64,000 nt of DNA from contig NZ_FPEJ01000013.1 in assembly GCF_900117445.1 (NCBI RefSeq), positions 186,001-250,000 of the forward strand, given 5' to 3'. Made by a program: the position numbers and the translations under genes. Of this stretch, positions 1 to 9,720 are shown piece by piece. The DNA is from Hyphomicrobium sp. NDB2Meth4. Lineage in GTDB: Bacteria > Pseudomonadota > Alphaproteobacteria > Rhizobiales > Hyphomicrobiaceae. The stretch's first letter is position 1. Each line of letters starts with the position of its first letter. The notes beneath the pieces are model-generated. The model was not told where the DNA came from, searched no databases, and was given only the letters and a program-made list of their open reading frames with translations.

Positions 1-358
1 GCGTGAAGATGTGCTTTTTCAGCTCGGCCAGCGAAAGACGCGTGTGCACCGGAGCGCTGTAGCCGACGACGTGCAGGTTCGACGCCTTGAAATCGATGAC
101 GCGCCGCCCGCAGGCGTCTTTCACGTAGGCGTCGGCGATGTTCCACTCACGCGGAACGGTCCAGTCGAATACCTGAGTGCCTGTCGGAACCTCGCGGACC
201 TCCAGTGGAACGTGACGCCCGAGGACGCCCAGGGTCTCGCGCACGCCATCGCCCGTAATGCTGCGGCAGATCGGATAGATTTCACCGGCGAGGCGATAGA
301 TCTCCCCGCCGATGCCATGATCCTCGGTGCGCCAGGTCGCGGCTGATGGCTGTTCCAT
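1..358 (-). CDS. DUF4910 aminopeptidase-like protein, N-terminal part (runs off window)
   Basis: The reading frame is open from an ATG at 358 to the window edge, giving the first 119 residues. The visible protein has the family hallmarks IYPICRSITGDGVRETL and FDWTVPREWNIADAYV, followed by IDFKASNLHVVGYSAPV. These are typical of the N-terminal part of DUF4910/DUF2172 proteins, predicted M28-fold zinc aminopeptidases with a winged-helix tail that are often found in O-antigen and capsule clusters. The metal-binding residues lie further downstream and cannot be checked. The gene starts 42 bp after the stop of the epimerase gene on the same strand, so the two are probably co-transcribed. The biochemical role in polysaccharide loci is not settled. 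The start was chosen because it places the conserved block close to the N-terminus. Confidence 0.8.
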   Translation of the reverse strand, partial: MEQPSAATWRTEDHGIGGEIYRLAGEIYPICRSITGDGVRETLGVLGRHVPLEVREVPTGTQVFDWTVPREWNIADAYVKDACGRRVIDFKASNLHVVGYSAPVHTRLSLAELKKHIFT

Positions 359-400
359 TGGCGCACATGACTTTCAAAGTTGGAGGCCGGACCCGACGCT

Positions 401-1444
401 TCAGGCAGCCGCGCGGTCGAGCCGATGCAGCGAGCCATCGATGATGCCATCGGCCATCAGCTTTTTGATGTGGCTGATGCGCTGATAGCGCGGTCCCTCA
501 AACTCCTCGAGCGTCAGGTCGGACTTCCGGTACGCTTCATAGAGTTGCTCGGCACCCTTGCGCACGTCCCACTGCGGCTTGAACGCGGGCAGCACCGTTG
601 CGATCTTCTCGAAGCTCACGCGATAGGAGCGTGTATCGGGGCCCGCGTCCGGCGCGAACTCGATGCGGCAATCCGGTACTACGCTGGCCACCACCTCGGC
701 GATGTCGCGGATGCGATAGTTGTGCGCGGTCTGGCCGACGTTGAAGGCTTCGCAGTTGACCTTATCGGCAGGCGCTTCCATCGCGGCGATGAAGGCGCGC
801 GAGATGTCCTCGATGTGCACGATTGGGCGCCAGGGCGAGCCGTCCGACTTCAGATAAATCAGCTTCTTGGTCACGGCCCACGCGACGAGATTGTTGAGAA
901 CGATGTCGAAGCGAATACGCGGCGATAGGCCATAAGCTGTGGCCGGCCGCAGGAAAGTCGGCACGAAGCCATCGCCGGCAAGCTGGGTGATGTCGCGTTC
1001 GGCCCACACCTTCGACTGGCCGTAGGCGGTAACGGGATTGAGCTCTCCCGTCTCGTCGACCACGTTCTCGCCCGAGCGGCCATAGTTGCTGCACGAGGAC
1101 GCGAGCAGGAAGCGCTTCACGCCTTCCTTCTTGGCAAGTTCGGCGAGGCGCACGCTGGCGCGATGATTGATGGCGTAGGTGATGTCTGGGTTCAGATCAC
1201 CCAGGGGGTCGTTCGACAGCGCCGCAAGATGAATGATGGCGTCGATACCTTGCAGGTCGCCGCCCGTAATGTCCCGCACATCCTTCAACAGTGCAGGAAC
1301 CTGCGCGATGCTGCCGCCCGCATCATACGTGCACCGCTCATAAAGATGGCTGTCGACGCCGACGACATCGTGACCGGCCTTCTGCAGCATCGGAACCATG
1401 ACCGTACCGATGTAGCCCAGATGGCCGGTGACCAAGACCTTCAT
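401..1444 (-). CDS. NAD-dependent epimerase/dehydratase (extended SDR)
   Basis: This 347-residue cytoplasmic protein opens with the Rossmann nucleotide-binding motif TGHLGYIG (residues 6-13). It has the catalytic YGQSK (Tyr141, Lys145) preceded by a serine cluster near 117, which is the extended short-chain dehydrogenase layout used by nucleotide-sugar epimerases and dehydratases. The likely substrate is a nucleotide-linked sugar for surface polysaccharide. This is inferred from the family and from the adjacent DUF4910 gene and the nearby Wzz, ExoF and ExoA homologues. The exact substrate cannot be read from sequence. The gene is full length for the family, and the ATG at 1444 sits directly before the glycine motif. 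Confidence 0.88.
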   Translation of the reverse strand: MKVLVTGHLGYIGTVMVPMLQKAGHDVVGVDSHLYERCTYDAGGSIAQVPALLKDVRDITGGDLQGIDAIIHLAALSNDPLGDLNPDITYAINHRASVRLAELAKKEGVKRFLLASSCSNYGRSGENVVDETGELNPVTAYGQSKVWAERDITQLAGDGFVPTFLRPATAYGLSPRIRFDIVLNNLVAWAVTKKLIYLKSDGSPWRPIVHIEDISRAFIAAMEAPADKVNCEAFNVGQTAHNYRIRDIAEVVASVVPDCRIEFAPDAGPDTRSYRVSFEKIATVLPAFKPQWDVRKGAEQLYEAYRKSDLTLEEFEGPRYQRISHIKKLMADGIIDGSLHRLDRAAA

Positions 1445-1751
1445 GTGGTGTGCTCCCGCATTTGACGAAGTCGGAATATGACGGCGCGACGTGTCGCCTA
1501 GAGTTTCAAAGGTGCAAGGGCCTTGGCAATTCGCGCTTTAGGCGGTGATGGGTCGGCTCATTGCTGAAGTCGCCAGATGCCATTGCCGTGCCAGCCGCGG
1601 CAACAGCGGCCACGGGCCGAGGTAAATGCCGGCGCCTGGGTTGCTCTTCTGCCGCTTGCAGATGCGCATCTGCACTACTTCCTTTGATGGCGTTCTTCGC
1701 TCCGGCATCGGGGCCTATGGTTTGTTCCTTCTTGGGACAACGTGGGACACG
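1445..1751. other. Intergenic region, divergent promoters expected
   Basis: About 307 bp lie between the divergent epimerase and the unknown 1752 gene. Short open frames occur on both strands but none has a ribosome binding site or recognisable product. Promoters for both neighbours should lie here, although no convincing -35/-10 pair was identified. Confidence 0.4.
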
Positions 1752-2714
1752 ATGCTTAACCTCGAACGTTTCCGCCATGCCTGGACGTCTGGCCGTGAGA
1801 GCCAGGCTGCGCGGTTACCGTCCTGGGGTGACGGCATTGCCGAGCAGACGGTCTCGTCGCTCTACTATCCCGCTGCGTGGGAAACGGTGAGCCAGGACGA
1901 GCTGATTTTCCTGATGCCGTCGCTGCGCCGTGCGCGTGCGGACAAAAGCACAGCGACCAGCCGTCTCTTCCAGCGCGCGCTAGCCGCACGGCTCAACCTT
2001 CTGGTCCGCCGTGCTGAGGCCACTGGCGATGGCGCGGCTAAAGCCATCATCACCGCCATCGAGGCAGCTAACCTCATTCAGAGCATGTCTCTCGAAGAGG
2101 CCTTTGCCGCGCAAAGGGATGCTTCGCACGGCAGCCCTTGTGGCGAAACCAGGACCCCCGAAGCGATCGCCGACCCGCGCGCCAGCAGCAAGGATGGCCG
2201 CGCCTATTGGGTCTTTGAGCTGTCCGTCCTGTCATCGCTCGATCGCGCGGCGCGGGTTGCTGTCTCAGCGCCGGCGCCTGGCTCCGATGGTGCCGAGCTT
2301 CCCTCTGCGCTGATCGCCTCCATCTATTCGGGCGTTAATGCCGCCTACGCCTACCCGAGCCTCGAGTGCGCTCATGAGCTGCTGAGCGTCGGAGTGTGGC
2401 TTGGTTACCTGCTGAGTGGCCGTCGGGCCATGATGCCGCTGTTCGTGGCCGAACGCCTTATCGCCCATCTCGGCGCAGGGCCCGGAAACGGCACAGCCGA
2501 CACATGTGAGGCGCTCATCATGTTTCATGCTGAGGCGTCCGCTGGCGTGACGCGCCTGCTGCGCACCGCAAAGAGCGTCTACAAGTCGGGCGCGCCCGCA
2601 GTGGTACGGCCCTTGCCTACTGGAAGTGCAAAGCTTGGTAACCCGCCGCAATGGGATACCGCGCTTACCAAGTTCATCGGCGGTCACTTGGAAGCGTGCT
2701 CCCAACCCGCCTAA
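1752..2714 (+). CDS. Unknown protein in exopolysaccharide locus
   Basis: A 320-residue protein that I do not recognise. The open frame extends further upstream to 1626. The ATG at 1752 is preferred because the upstream 42 residues are Cys/Arg-rich and unlike the rest. The protein looks soluble and largely helical (for example the stretch near EALIMFHAEASAGVTRLL), with no signal peptide, no obvious membrane segment and no catalytic motif I can name. It lies 9 bp upstream of the Wzz-like gene on the same strand, so a role linked to polysaccharide chain-length control or its regulation is an inference from position only. An open frame on the opposite strand (2265-2948) overlaps it but looks like a shadow. 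Confidence 0.6.
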   Translation: MLNLERFRHAWTSGRESQAARLPSWGDGIAEQTVSSLYYPAAWETVSQDELIFLMPSLRRARADKSTATSRLFQRALAARLNLLVRRAEATGDGAAKAIITAIEAANLIQSMSLEEAFAAQRDASHGSPCGETRTPEAIADPRASSKDGRAYWVFELSVLSSLDRAARVAVSAPAPGSDGAELPSALIASIYSGVNAAYAYPSLECAHELLSVGVWLGYLLSGRRAMMPLFVAERLIAHLGAGPGNGTADTCEALIMFHAEASAGVTRLLRTAKSVYKSGAPAVVRPLPTGSAKLGNPPQWDTALTKFIGGHLEACSQPA

Positions 2715-2723
2715 GGTGTTGGT

Positions 2724-3824
2724 ATGCTGGACAGACCGGAATTCATTCCCGACGAAGACGATCTCGACGTCGATGGGAAGCACGAATACGTCACCTATGG
2801 CGACGTCTTTCGCTTTCTGTACCGATACCGCAAGGTGCTGGCAGCCTCTACGGGCGCCGGCCTGCTGGCTTCCGTCATCTATCTTGCGACGGCCACACCG
2901 ATCTTTACTGCGGATACGCAGGTGCTGATCGAAGCCGACGTGCCACATACGTTCCGCGAACAGGCGACGGAATCATTCGTCGCTCTCGATACGCCGCAGG
3001 TCGAAAGCCAGCTCGCGATCATTCGTTCCGAGCGCATCGCCGAGAAGGTGGTTAACCGACTCGGCCTGCTGAAGGCGCAACCGGCGCAGACGCGGCCGTC
3101 CCTTCTTCATCGCTTGTACGAGTCCATTTTCGGTGCGCGACCGAAGAAGTCCGATGCCGATCGCATGGCGGGAGAAGCGGCTCAGATCCGCAACAATCTC
3201 GACGCCAGCCGCGAAGGTCTCTCGTACGCGATCAACATCACCTACAAGGCAACCGACCCGCAGACCGCTGCGAAGGTCGCCAACGCAATCGCCGATGCTT
3301 ACGTCGACGATCAGCTCGACACGCGTGCGCAGGCAGCTTCGCAGGGCAGCAAGTGGCTGGAAGGCCGTATCGACGATCTGCGCAAGCAGATGAACGCCGC
3401 GGCGCTCGATGTGCAGCAGTTCAAGGCCAAGCGCGACTATCGCATCGTCAATCAGCGTGAGGCAGGCCAGTCGGACACGCCGTCGAACCCAAATTCGACG
3501 ATCATTCCGCGCGGCGACGCGCGGGCCCCGACGGCGCCGTCACAAGCCGACGAGCGCAATACGCTGGAAGAGCTCGAGTCGCGCGCGCTCACTTATCGCA
3601 AGATCTTCGAGAGCTATCTGCAGGCCTACGCTGAATCGATGCAGCGCCAGTCCTATCCGGTCACCAATGCCCGCGTTATCACCAGGGCTTCGCCGCCGAC
3701 GCGCAAGACGTATCCGCGCGGCTCGCTGTCGTTGCTCGCGGGCCTCTGCGCCGGCGCGCTGGCAGGGCTCGGTATAGCCTTCCTGCTCTTCAGCTTCGAA
3801 GACCGCATCCGCGCCAAGTTCTGA
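2724..3824 (+). CDS. Wzz/ExoP-type polysaccharide copolymerase, no kinase domain
   Basis: A 366-residue inner-membrane protein of the Wzz chain-length determinant family. A first membrane helix lies near residues 38-57. A large periplasmic helical region follows, containing the conserved ALDTPQVESQLAIIRSERI segment and a coiled coil around 190-290. A second membrane helix lies near 335-358, preceded by the proline-rich sequence typical of the family. The protein stops a few residues after this helix, so the cytoplasmic BY-kinase domain of ExoP/Wzc is absent and no separate kinase gene lies nearby. It would set polymer length and bridge to the outer-membrane exporter, which is encoded convergently at 4057-5613. 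Confidence 0.85.
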   Translation: MLDRPEFIPDEDDLDVDGKHEYVTYGDVFRFLYRYRKVLAASTGAGLLASVIYLATATPIFTADTQVLIEADVPHTFREQATESFVALDTPQVESQLAIIRSERIAEKVVNRLGLLKAQPAQTRPSLLHRLYESIFGARPKKSDADRMAGEAAQIRNNLDASREGLSYAINITYKATDPQTAAKVANAIADAYVDDQLDTRAQAASQGSKWLEGRIDDLRKQMNAAALDVQQFKAKRDYRIVNQREAGQSDTPSNPNSTIIPRGDARAPTAPSQADERNTLEELESRALTYRKIFESYLQAYAESMQRQSYPVTNARVITRASPPTRKTYPRGSLSLLAGLCAGALAGLGIAFLLFSFEDRIRAKF

Positions 3825-4056
3825 TCGGCGGAGTGATGGCCCCTTTGGAGCCACGCTGCGGCGCGCGGCGCGCACCGTTGGCTTGAAGTTCTTCTCGCCG
3901 CATTAGACACGACGACGCCACTGGCCAAGCGCAATGCGTGGCCGCCTGTCATGGCGTAGTGCTAAGGGGGTTCTCTTCCGGCTTAAGTTAGAGACGGCTC
4001 CAGCGCTGCCGGATGATGGCGGTGCACCGGAAGCCGCTTTTCAAGCCCGCCAGACT

Positions 4057-5613
4057 TTACTCTGCGATCCGCTGTTTGCTGCTGCTGTTCAGAGCGGCCC
4101 GCTTGGGCTTCGTCGTGTCGATGGGCGCTAGCTTGCCGCTGCGTCCGGCTACCGGTGTTTCCGGCATTTCCGGCGCTGCTGGAAGGTCAGCGGAGGGATC
4201 CCCGGTGAAGGGAACCTCAACCTTCACAGTGTCGCCCGGCAACACCAGCGTGTTCTCGTTTGCATCGATCTGGACGTGGCCCCCGCCCGTCCGACGCACG
4301 ATCTTGTAGTTGGGTTCGACCTGCTTGCCGCGATCGGCCATCATGCCCGGTGCCACCACTTCGGACTCATAGAGCAGCTTGCGCGCCGTGTCCTTCTTGT
4401 GCGTCGTCTGCTCGAGTTGGAACTGCGTCGTCTGCAACTCAGCTGCGACATCGCTCGACCGCTTCGTCTCGAGCTCGACCATGGCGATGTCGTTACGCGA
4501 CAGATCCTGCCGGACCTTGACGACATTGCCTTCCATGCGCAGCCCGTCTCCTTCGAGCTGCGCCAGGTTGCGCTCCAGGGCCAGCTTGCGCGGGGCGGTG
4601 ACAAGCCCCTTGCTGGCCAGCTTCACGACACCCGTTAGCTCCTGCTTCACCAGATCGATTTGCCGGCGATGGCTTTCGAGCTGCCCGGTGTTCGATTCAA
4701 TCTCCTTCTCCAGAAAGTCCTTGAGCTGCGACAGCGTCTTCATCTGCATGTCGAACGAAGACTTGCGCGATCCAAAGACGATCCGCTCCTGCTCCACAAG
4801 GTTGTTCGTGGAAGGGTCGCGAGCGGCACGCGCTAGCAACTCCGGCGGGAAGGTGATCTCAGGCAGGCGTTTGAACTCGGCTTCCAGTCGCGCCTTGCGC
4901 GCAAGCAAGGCGTCGCGCTCCTTGTCGAGCAGTTCCAGGTCGCCGCGCGTAGACAACGAATCCCGCTGCAGCCGCAGCATGCTGGCATCGGCCACACGCC
5001 GCATGCCGCCACTGATGCTCACTGCCTGCAGCACCGTCAGGCCCGGCCGGTAAGGATATTCGCCAGGCTTTTCGACACTGCCGGCAACATAGAAGGGCCG
5101 GAATATGGTGACTTCCACCGCCGTATCCGGCGCCGTAGCCAGCCCCATGCGATCGCGCAAGCGCTGCCCGATCCGCTTCGAAAGCTCTTCCGTGGTGACG
5201 CCTGCCGCCGGCACATCGCCAATCAGCGGCAGGGCCAGATTGCCCGAAGGTCCGACCGTGTACTCGGCGTTGAGCGCCGACCAGGCAAAGATCTCATCGC
5301 GCGAAGGGCGCCACTCGAACACCATAACCCGGACTTTATCCTGCGGGCCGAGGTTGTACGGCTCCTGGGCGCCGGTGGTGTTCGTCGAGCCGTTGTCCCA
5401 GTCCTTCGCCGGCTTGGACTTCTGCGTTGTGTCCGCAGCGGCTCCCGAGGAGATCGGCAGCGCGAAGATGCTGAAAAGGCTGAGGCAGGAGACGAGCAGC
5501 CCGCGCGTGATGCCGCGCGTTGTTGCAGCCGTCGTCGAAGCACTCGGTGCCGCGGTCTGTCCAGTGCGGTGAGGCTCTAGACTGCTAGCGCAATTGAGGT
5601 GACGGCTGTGCAT
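4057..5613 (-). CDS. ExoF-like polysaccharide export protein with periplasmic coiled coil
   Basis: The open frame extends upstream to 5775, but the start is placed at the ATG at 5613 (518 residues). A hydrophobic signal segment (GLLVSCLSLFSIFALPISS) sits about 40 residues in and ends in an Ala-rich cleavage region. A polysaccharide export (Wza-type) domain follows, with YNLGPQDKVRVMVFEW and YTVGPSGNLALPLIGDV, and then an SLBB-like segment with FYVAGSVEKPGEYPY. A long helical coiled coil then occupies roughly residues 210-430, and a short beta region ends the protein. This order matches rhizobial ExoF rather than Wza, which lacks the long coiled coil. It would form the periplasmic/outer-membrane conduit for the polymer. 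It is convergent with the Wzz gene and downstream of the ExoA-like gene on the same strand. Confidence 0.85.
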   Translation of the reverse strand: MHSRHLNCASSLEPHRTGQTAAPSASTTAATTRGITRGLLVSCLSLFSIFALPISSGAAADTTQKSKPAKDWDNGSTNTTGAQEPYNLGPQDKVRVMVFEWRPSRDEIFAWSALNAEYTVGPSGNLALPLIGDVPAAGVTTEELSKRIGQRLRDRMGLATAPDTAVEVTIFRPFYVAGSVEKPGEYPYRPGLTVLQAVSISGGMRRVADASMLRLQRDSLSTRGDLELLDKERDALLARKARLEAEFKRLPEITFPPELLARAARDPSTNNLVEQERIVFGSRKSSFDMQMKTLSQLKDFLEKEIESNTGQLESHRRQIDLVKQELTGVVKLASKGLVTAPRKLALERNLAQLEGDGLRMEGNVVKVRQDLSRNDIAMVELETKRSSDVAAELQTTQFQLEQTTHKKDTARKLLYESEVVAPGMMADRGKQVEPNYKIVRRTGGGHVQIDANENTLVLPGDTVKVEVPFTGDPSADLPAAPEMPETPVAGRSGKLAPIDTTKPKRAALNSSSKQRIAE

Positions 5614-5841
5614 GAAATCAGGGGTCCTGCTCTTCAGACGACTGTGGCCAGCTACAGACTTGGTTATGCGCGCTCTATCGGTTCTGGCAACCAGCAAGCA
5701 TGGCGATGGTTGAGAAGCGCGCTCTGAGGAGCCGCAAGTGCCGCGAGCCTTAACTCTAGCCACGCGTGCGGTCACTGGAACCCAGGAAAAAGAGATAGTT
5801 CGGGCACCTACGCCTCGAGCGTACGCCTTTTGGCGTAGGCC

Positions 5842-6939
5842 TCACCCCTGTGAGGCTGAGGGGGTGCGCATCGGCACTGATGCCCGCGTTGGGAAGAACC
5901 TGTCGATGCCGAGCCGTACGATGCGAGCGGCGGCACCGACGCCCCAGCTCAAATGCATGACCATTGCCGCCGGTCCTGCAGCAGAAAGGCAAAGATCGCG
6001 CTGCCGGTAAGCTGCCATCAGCCCCCACCCGATGCATAGCGCAGCGTAGAGGCCGACGGGCAGCAGAAACAGCCAATGGAAAGCCGCCAGTAGCAGCGCG
6101 CCGCTGCACCCGAGCAAGACGAGGAGCGGCATGATCTGCCTCAACTTCGGACGCGCCCGATGTTTGATGATCGTGTTCGCGCGGCCCCAGCCGAATTTGA
6201 AATACTGCCGCGCCAGCGATACGAAATCGGAACGCGGAAAGTACGTTATGCTGAGGTCGCTGAGATAGATGCGCCGCCCCGCCCTGACGAGCCGCACGTC
6301 GAATTCGGCGTCCTCATTGTGCGTGAAACTCTCATCGTACCCGCCAAGCTCGACGAATTCGCTTCGGTCGAACGCCGCGTGATGGCCATGGTCGACATAG
6401 CCCGAGCGTCCTGCGATGCGGTGGGCGGAGCCGCCATTTCCGATGATGCTGTTCTGGGCCGCAGCGATGGCCCTTTGCAGGCATGTCTTGCCGCGCGTGT
6501 TCATCGACACCACGACCGAAGCGACTTCTTTCGCGCGCATCGTTTCGATGCACTTGCTGACGAACCCGGGCGGATAGTCGGCATGGCAGTCGGCGCGCAC
6601 GAGAATGTCAGAGCGCGCATCGGCGGCACGCGCAGCGATGTTCATGGCCGCTGCCTGCGAGCGGCGCTCGTTCTTGATCAGCCGGATGCGCGGATTGTCT
6701 ACAGCGAGGGATTCTACGATCGATACGGTTTGATCCGAGCTGCCGCCATCCAGGATGAGGATCTCATAGTTGAATCCTTCGCCGTCGCGCGGCGTGATCG
6801 AGCGAATGGCATCGGCGATGTACTTTTCTTCGTTGAGCGCCGGCATCACGATGCTGGCGAACGCGCTCGGCCCAAAACTCATAAACCTGCCGGCCCTTAT
6901 TCTCGAGAAAGCCCGTCCCAAACTAAGAGGGATATGCAT
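5842..6939 (-). CDS. ExoA-like glycosyltransferase family 2
   Basis: A 365-residue protein. The N-terminal GT-A domain begins ASIVMPALNEEKYIADAI, followed by EILILDGGSSDQT and the acidic donor site RADCHADYP. The later motif GGYDESFTHNEDAEF is the acceptor/catalytic region of family 2 enzymes. Three or four hydrophobic helices occupy residues ~270-345, as in succinoglycan transferase ExoA, which adds an early sugar to a lipid-linked repeat unit. The sugar donor cannot be predicted. It lies 228 bp upstream of the ExoF-like start on the same strand. An alternative start at residue 20 (MSFGPSAF) is possible and would place the catalytic domain right at the N-terminus. Confidence 0.87.
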   Translation of the reverse strand: MHIPLSLGRAFSRIRAGRFMSFGPSAFASIVMPALNEEKYIADAIRSITPRDGEGFNYEILILDGGSSDQTVSIVESLAVDNPRIRLIKNERRSQAAAMNIAARAADARSDILVRADCHADYPPGFVSKCIETMRAKEVASVVVSMNTRGKTCLQRAIAAAQNSIIGNGGSAHRIAGRSGYVDHGHHAAFDRSEFVELGGYDESFTHNEDAEFDVRLVRAGRRIYLSDLSITYFPRSDFVSLARQYFKFGWGRANTIIKHRARPKLRQIMPLLVLLGCSGALLLAAFHWLFLLPVGLYAALCIGWGLMAAYRQRDLCLSAAGPAAMVMHLSWGVGAAARIVRLGIDRFFPTRASVPMRTPSASQG

Positions 6940-7229
6940 GGCGACAACCTGGGCAATTATGCGGAGATGGAAGAGGCCATTGGGCGGAGGCGGGGGCAGA
7001 CCGCTCCCCCAATCGGCTTAAGCGGCCACCTCATCGCCATCGCAGGGCACGGTAATATTAAGATTCATCGTAAGCCTCATCGGGGCGCACGACGCGTCGT
7101 TGCTCTATTCACCTTAGCAATCGGTTGTGAGCGCATCTGATCCTCTTGTTGACGCCGCGCTGCTCCTCTGGTCTCCTCGTTTACCCAAATGGAGAGGCTC
7201 GGCGTCGCAGCAGCCAGCCTGCGAGGCCC

Positions 7230-8528
7230 GTGTTCGAAATTCTCATCGTTGTCGCGCTCGTCGTCCTGAACGGCCTTTTCGCGCTTTCCGAGCTCGCTGT
7301 CGTCTCCTCGCGGCGGTCAAAGCTGAAGGCTCTCGCAAAGGCCGGGCGCAAAGGGGCCCGCAGCGCGCTCGCCCTCACTGACGACCCCGGACGCTTTCTG
7401 TCCACAGTGCAGATCGGCATCACGCTCGTCGGTGTCATTGCCGGTGCATTCTCCGGTGCGACGCTCGGCGCGCAGCTCGGAAACTACCTCGCCGACAGCG
7501 GCCTTCCCCGTCATACGGCCGAGATTCTGGGTCTCGGCACGGTCATCATCATCATCACCTACCTCTCGCTGATCATCGGCGAACTCGTGCCCAAGAACGT
7601 AGCGCTGCGAAATCCCGAGGGCATCGCGTGCCTTGTCGCGCCCGCTATGACGCAACTGGCGCGCTTCGCCTCGCCGCTCGTCTGGTTCCTCGATAGCTCG
7701 ACGAAAATCGTCCTGCGCCTGACTGGCGAGGCGCCTCAATCCGGTGCGTCGATCACCGAAGAGGAGATCCGCACCCTTGTTGCCGAAGCCGAAAGCGCGG
7801 GCGTTCTAGAAAGCGGCGAACGCGAGATGATCGCCGGCGTTCTGAGGCTCGGCGATCGTGCCGTTCCCGGCCTCATGACGCCTCGCACCGATATCGATTG
7901 GCTTGATGCCACGGAAAGCGAAGAGGAAATCCGCGCGCGTCTCCTCTCAACCGGTCATTCGCGTCTCCCGGTCGGTGAGGGCTCGCCCGATGCCATGATT
8001 GGCGTGGTCCAGACTCGCGAGTTGCTGGCGGCACTGCTGGATCATCGCCCGCTCGACGTGCGCGCTCACGTGGCGCAGGCGCCGATCATTCCTGAGACAA
8101 TGGATGCACTCGACGTCTTGCAAGTTCTGCGTGACGCGGATGTCCCCATGGCGCTGATCCACGACGAGTATGGCCATTTCCAGGGACTGGTGACGCCGGC
8201 AGATGTCCTTGAGGCGATCGCCGGTGTGTTTCATTCCGATGCCGAGGGCCGTGAGCCCTATGCGGTCGAGCGTCAGGACGGCTCATGGTTGCTGTCTGGC
8301 GAAATGCCCGCCGACGAGATGGCGGAAACCCTGGAAATCACGCTGCCTGAGCACCGCGACTATCACACCGTCGCCGGATTCGTGCTGGCGCTGCTGCACC
8401 GTATCCCCGCGACCGGCGAGGCTGTGACAGCATACGGTTGGCGTTTCGAGGTCGTCGATCTCGACGGACGCCGCATCGACAAGATCCTGGCGACGCGGCC
8501 GCAGCCGCTTCTACGCCGACAGCGCTAA
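7230..8528 (+). CDS. CNNM/CorC (hemolysin C) family membrane protein with CBS domains
   Basis: A 432-residue protein when started at the GTG at 7230. The open frame continues upstream to a TTG at 7146, but those residues are charged and unlike a membrane N-terminus. The DUF21/CNNM domain contains several hydrophobic helices (residues 1-150), including TVQIGITLVGVIAGAFSGA and SLIIGELVPKNVALRNPEG. Paired CBS domains follow, with VPGLMTPRTDIDWLDA and LIHDEYGHFQGLVTPADVLEA, and a C-terminal CorC_HlyC domain ends the protein. Members are linked to Mg2+/Co2+ transport or resistance; hemolysin is a historic name. It is a single-gene unit, convergent with the MetX-like gene. Confidence 0.9.
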   Translation: MFEILIVVALVVLNGLFALSELAVVSSRRSKLKALAKAGRKGARSALALTDDPGRFLSTVQIGITLVGVIAGAFSGATLGAQLGNYLADSGLPRHTAEILGLGTVIIIITYLSLIIGELVPKNVALRNPEGIACLVAPAMTQLARFASPLVWFLDSSTKIVLRLTGEAPQSGASITEEEIRTLVAEAESAGVLESGEREMIAGVLRLGDRAVPGLMTPRTDIDWLDATESEEEIRARLLSTGHSRLPVGEGSPDAMIGVVQTRELLAALLDHRPLDVRAHVAQAPIIPETMDALDVLQVLRDADVPMALIHDEYGHFQGLVTPADVLEAIAGVFHSDAEGREPYAVERQDGSWLLSGEMPADEMAETLEITLPEHRDYHTVAGFVLALLHRIPATGEAVTAYGWRFEVVDLDGRRIDKILATRPQPLLRRQR

Positions 8529-8551
8529 TTGAGAGCAAGTCTCGAGAGCGA

Positions 8552-8577
8552 TCGGACCCTGCCTGCGCCGGGTCCGA
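8552..8577. terminator. Bidirectional hairpin between convergent genes
   Basis: A perfect 8-bp stem (TCGGACCC at 8552-8559, GGGTCCGA at 8570-8577) with a 10-nt loop lies between the stops of the CNNM gene and the MetX-like gene. There is no clear U-run, so termination is inferred from position and stem strength. Confidence 0.5.
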
Positions 8578-8592
8578 CCAGCCCAGGCTGCA

Positions 8593-9660
8593 TCAGACAG
8601 GAGTGTCGAGCAGCTCTTTCAGATAGCTGTCGATGGCCTTGTTGTAGTTCGGGCAAACACCGAACAGGGCCAGATGCCCCCACGGCGAGGAGATGCGCTT
8701 CAGCGAACTCCCGGGAATAAGCCGCTGCTCGTGCTCGATATCGCGCAACGGGAAGAACGCGTCCTCGTCGATCGCAATGACGAACGTCTTGGACTTGATG
8801 GTCGCAAGGACGTTAGTGAGATCCGCCCCCGCGCTCTTTGCCGTATCGCCGCTGCGCCACTTTGTGAGCAGCGTCAGCAGATTGTTTGGGTCCTGCGGGA
8901 TGAAGTGTCCCTCGACGAATCCGACCAGGAAGTCTTCGACCGATGTAAATCCGATCGAACGCCATCCCTCATCGTTGAACAGCATCGGTGTAAAGCCGGA
9001 AGCCGCAAACACGCGTGCATGATTGCGCAGGCCGCGCTGCACGTCGCTACCCTTTCTGTACCAGCCGCCGTCCCAGCCCGCGTCGCTCTTGATGGCATCG
9101 ATGAAGGTGCTCACCAAGGCAGCGTTGTGGTTCGTCACCTTGGCCGTGCCGGCGATCGGCGCTGCCCGCTTGACGACATCGGGGAAGCGAACCGCCCACT
9201 CGTAGGTCTGCTGTGCGCCCATCGAGCCGCCCAGTACGAGCTGCAACTGGCTGATGCCCAAGTGCTCTGTGATGAGCCGGTGCTGGGCGCGCACGTCATC
9301 GGCGATCGATATGCTCGGAAAGCGCGGGCCCGCAAACGCCGCGGTTGCATTGCTCGGCGAGGTCGACAGCCCGTTGCCGATCTGGTTGGCGAAAATGATG
9401 AAGTACTTGTTCGGATCGAGCGCGCGTCCTTCGCCTGCGTACGCTTGCTCGAGAATCTTCGAGGTCCCCGAGTACCAGCTCGGGAATAGGATGGCGTTGT
9501 CTTTCGCCGGCGAAAGCGTGCCTAGCGTGCTGTAGGCGATCTTCAGGTTGCGCAGCTTGCCGCCGCACTCGAGATCGAGATCGCCTGCGTCGTATACTTG
9601 ATAGGGGCCGTGCAGAGCCTGCGAGTAGTATTCGCTGGATACGCGCTGATGTTGTGACAC
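8593..9660 (-). CDS. MetX-like alpha/beta hydrolase (homoserine O-acetyltransferase family)
   Basis: A 355-residue alpha/beta-hydrolase. The nucleophile elbow is GGSMGAQ (Ser146), the acid is in AIDEDAFFPL (Asp298 or Asp300) and the base in SPWGHLALFG (His329), giving a complete catalytic triad. The family also shows the ANQIGNGLSTSPSN segment typical of MetX relatives. Many proteins of this length annotated as homoserine O-acetyltransferase are esterases or hydrolases of unknown substrate, and no methionine gene is adjacent, so acetyltransferase activity is not assured. A strong GGAGAGGG ribosome site precedes the ATG at 9660. The next gene on the strand, the SDR, ends 60 bp upstream. Confidence 0.82.
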   Translation of the reverse strand: MSQHQRVSSEYYSQALHGPYQVYDAGDLDLECGGKLRNLKIAYSTLGTLSPAKDNAILFPSWYSGTSKILEQAYAGEGRALDPNKYFIIFANQIGNGLSTSPSNATAAFAGPRFPSISIADDVRAQHRLITEHLGISQLQLVLGGSMGAQQTYEWAVRFPDVVKRAAPIAGTAKVTNHNAALVSTFIDAIKSDAGWDGGWYRKGSDVQRGLRNHARVFAASGFTPMLFNDEGWRSIGFTSVEDFLVGFVEGHFIPQDPNNLLTLLTKWRSGDTAKSAGADLTNVLATIKSKTFVIAIDEDAFFPLRDIEHEQRLIPGSSLKRISSPWGHLALFGVCPNYNKAIDSYLKELLDTPV

Positions 9661-9720
9661 TTTCCCTCTCCTTTCGCATGGGTGTTGGGCCGACTATTCC
9701 AGCTTCGACGAGGGTTACAG

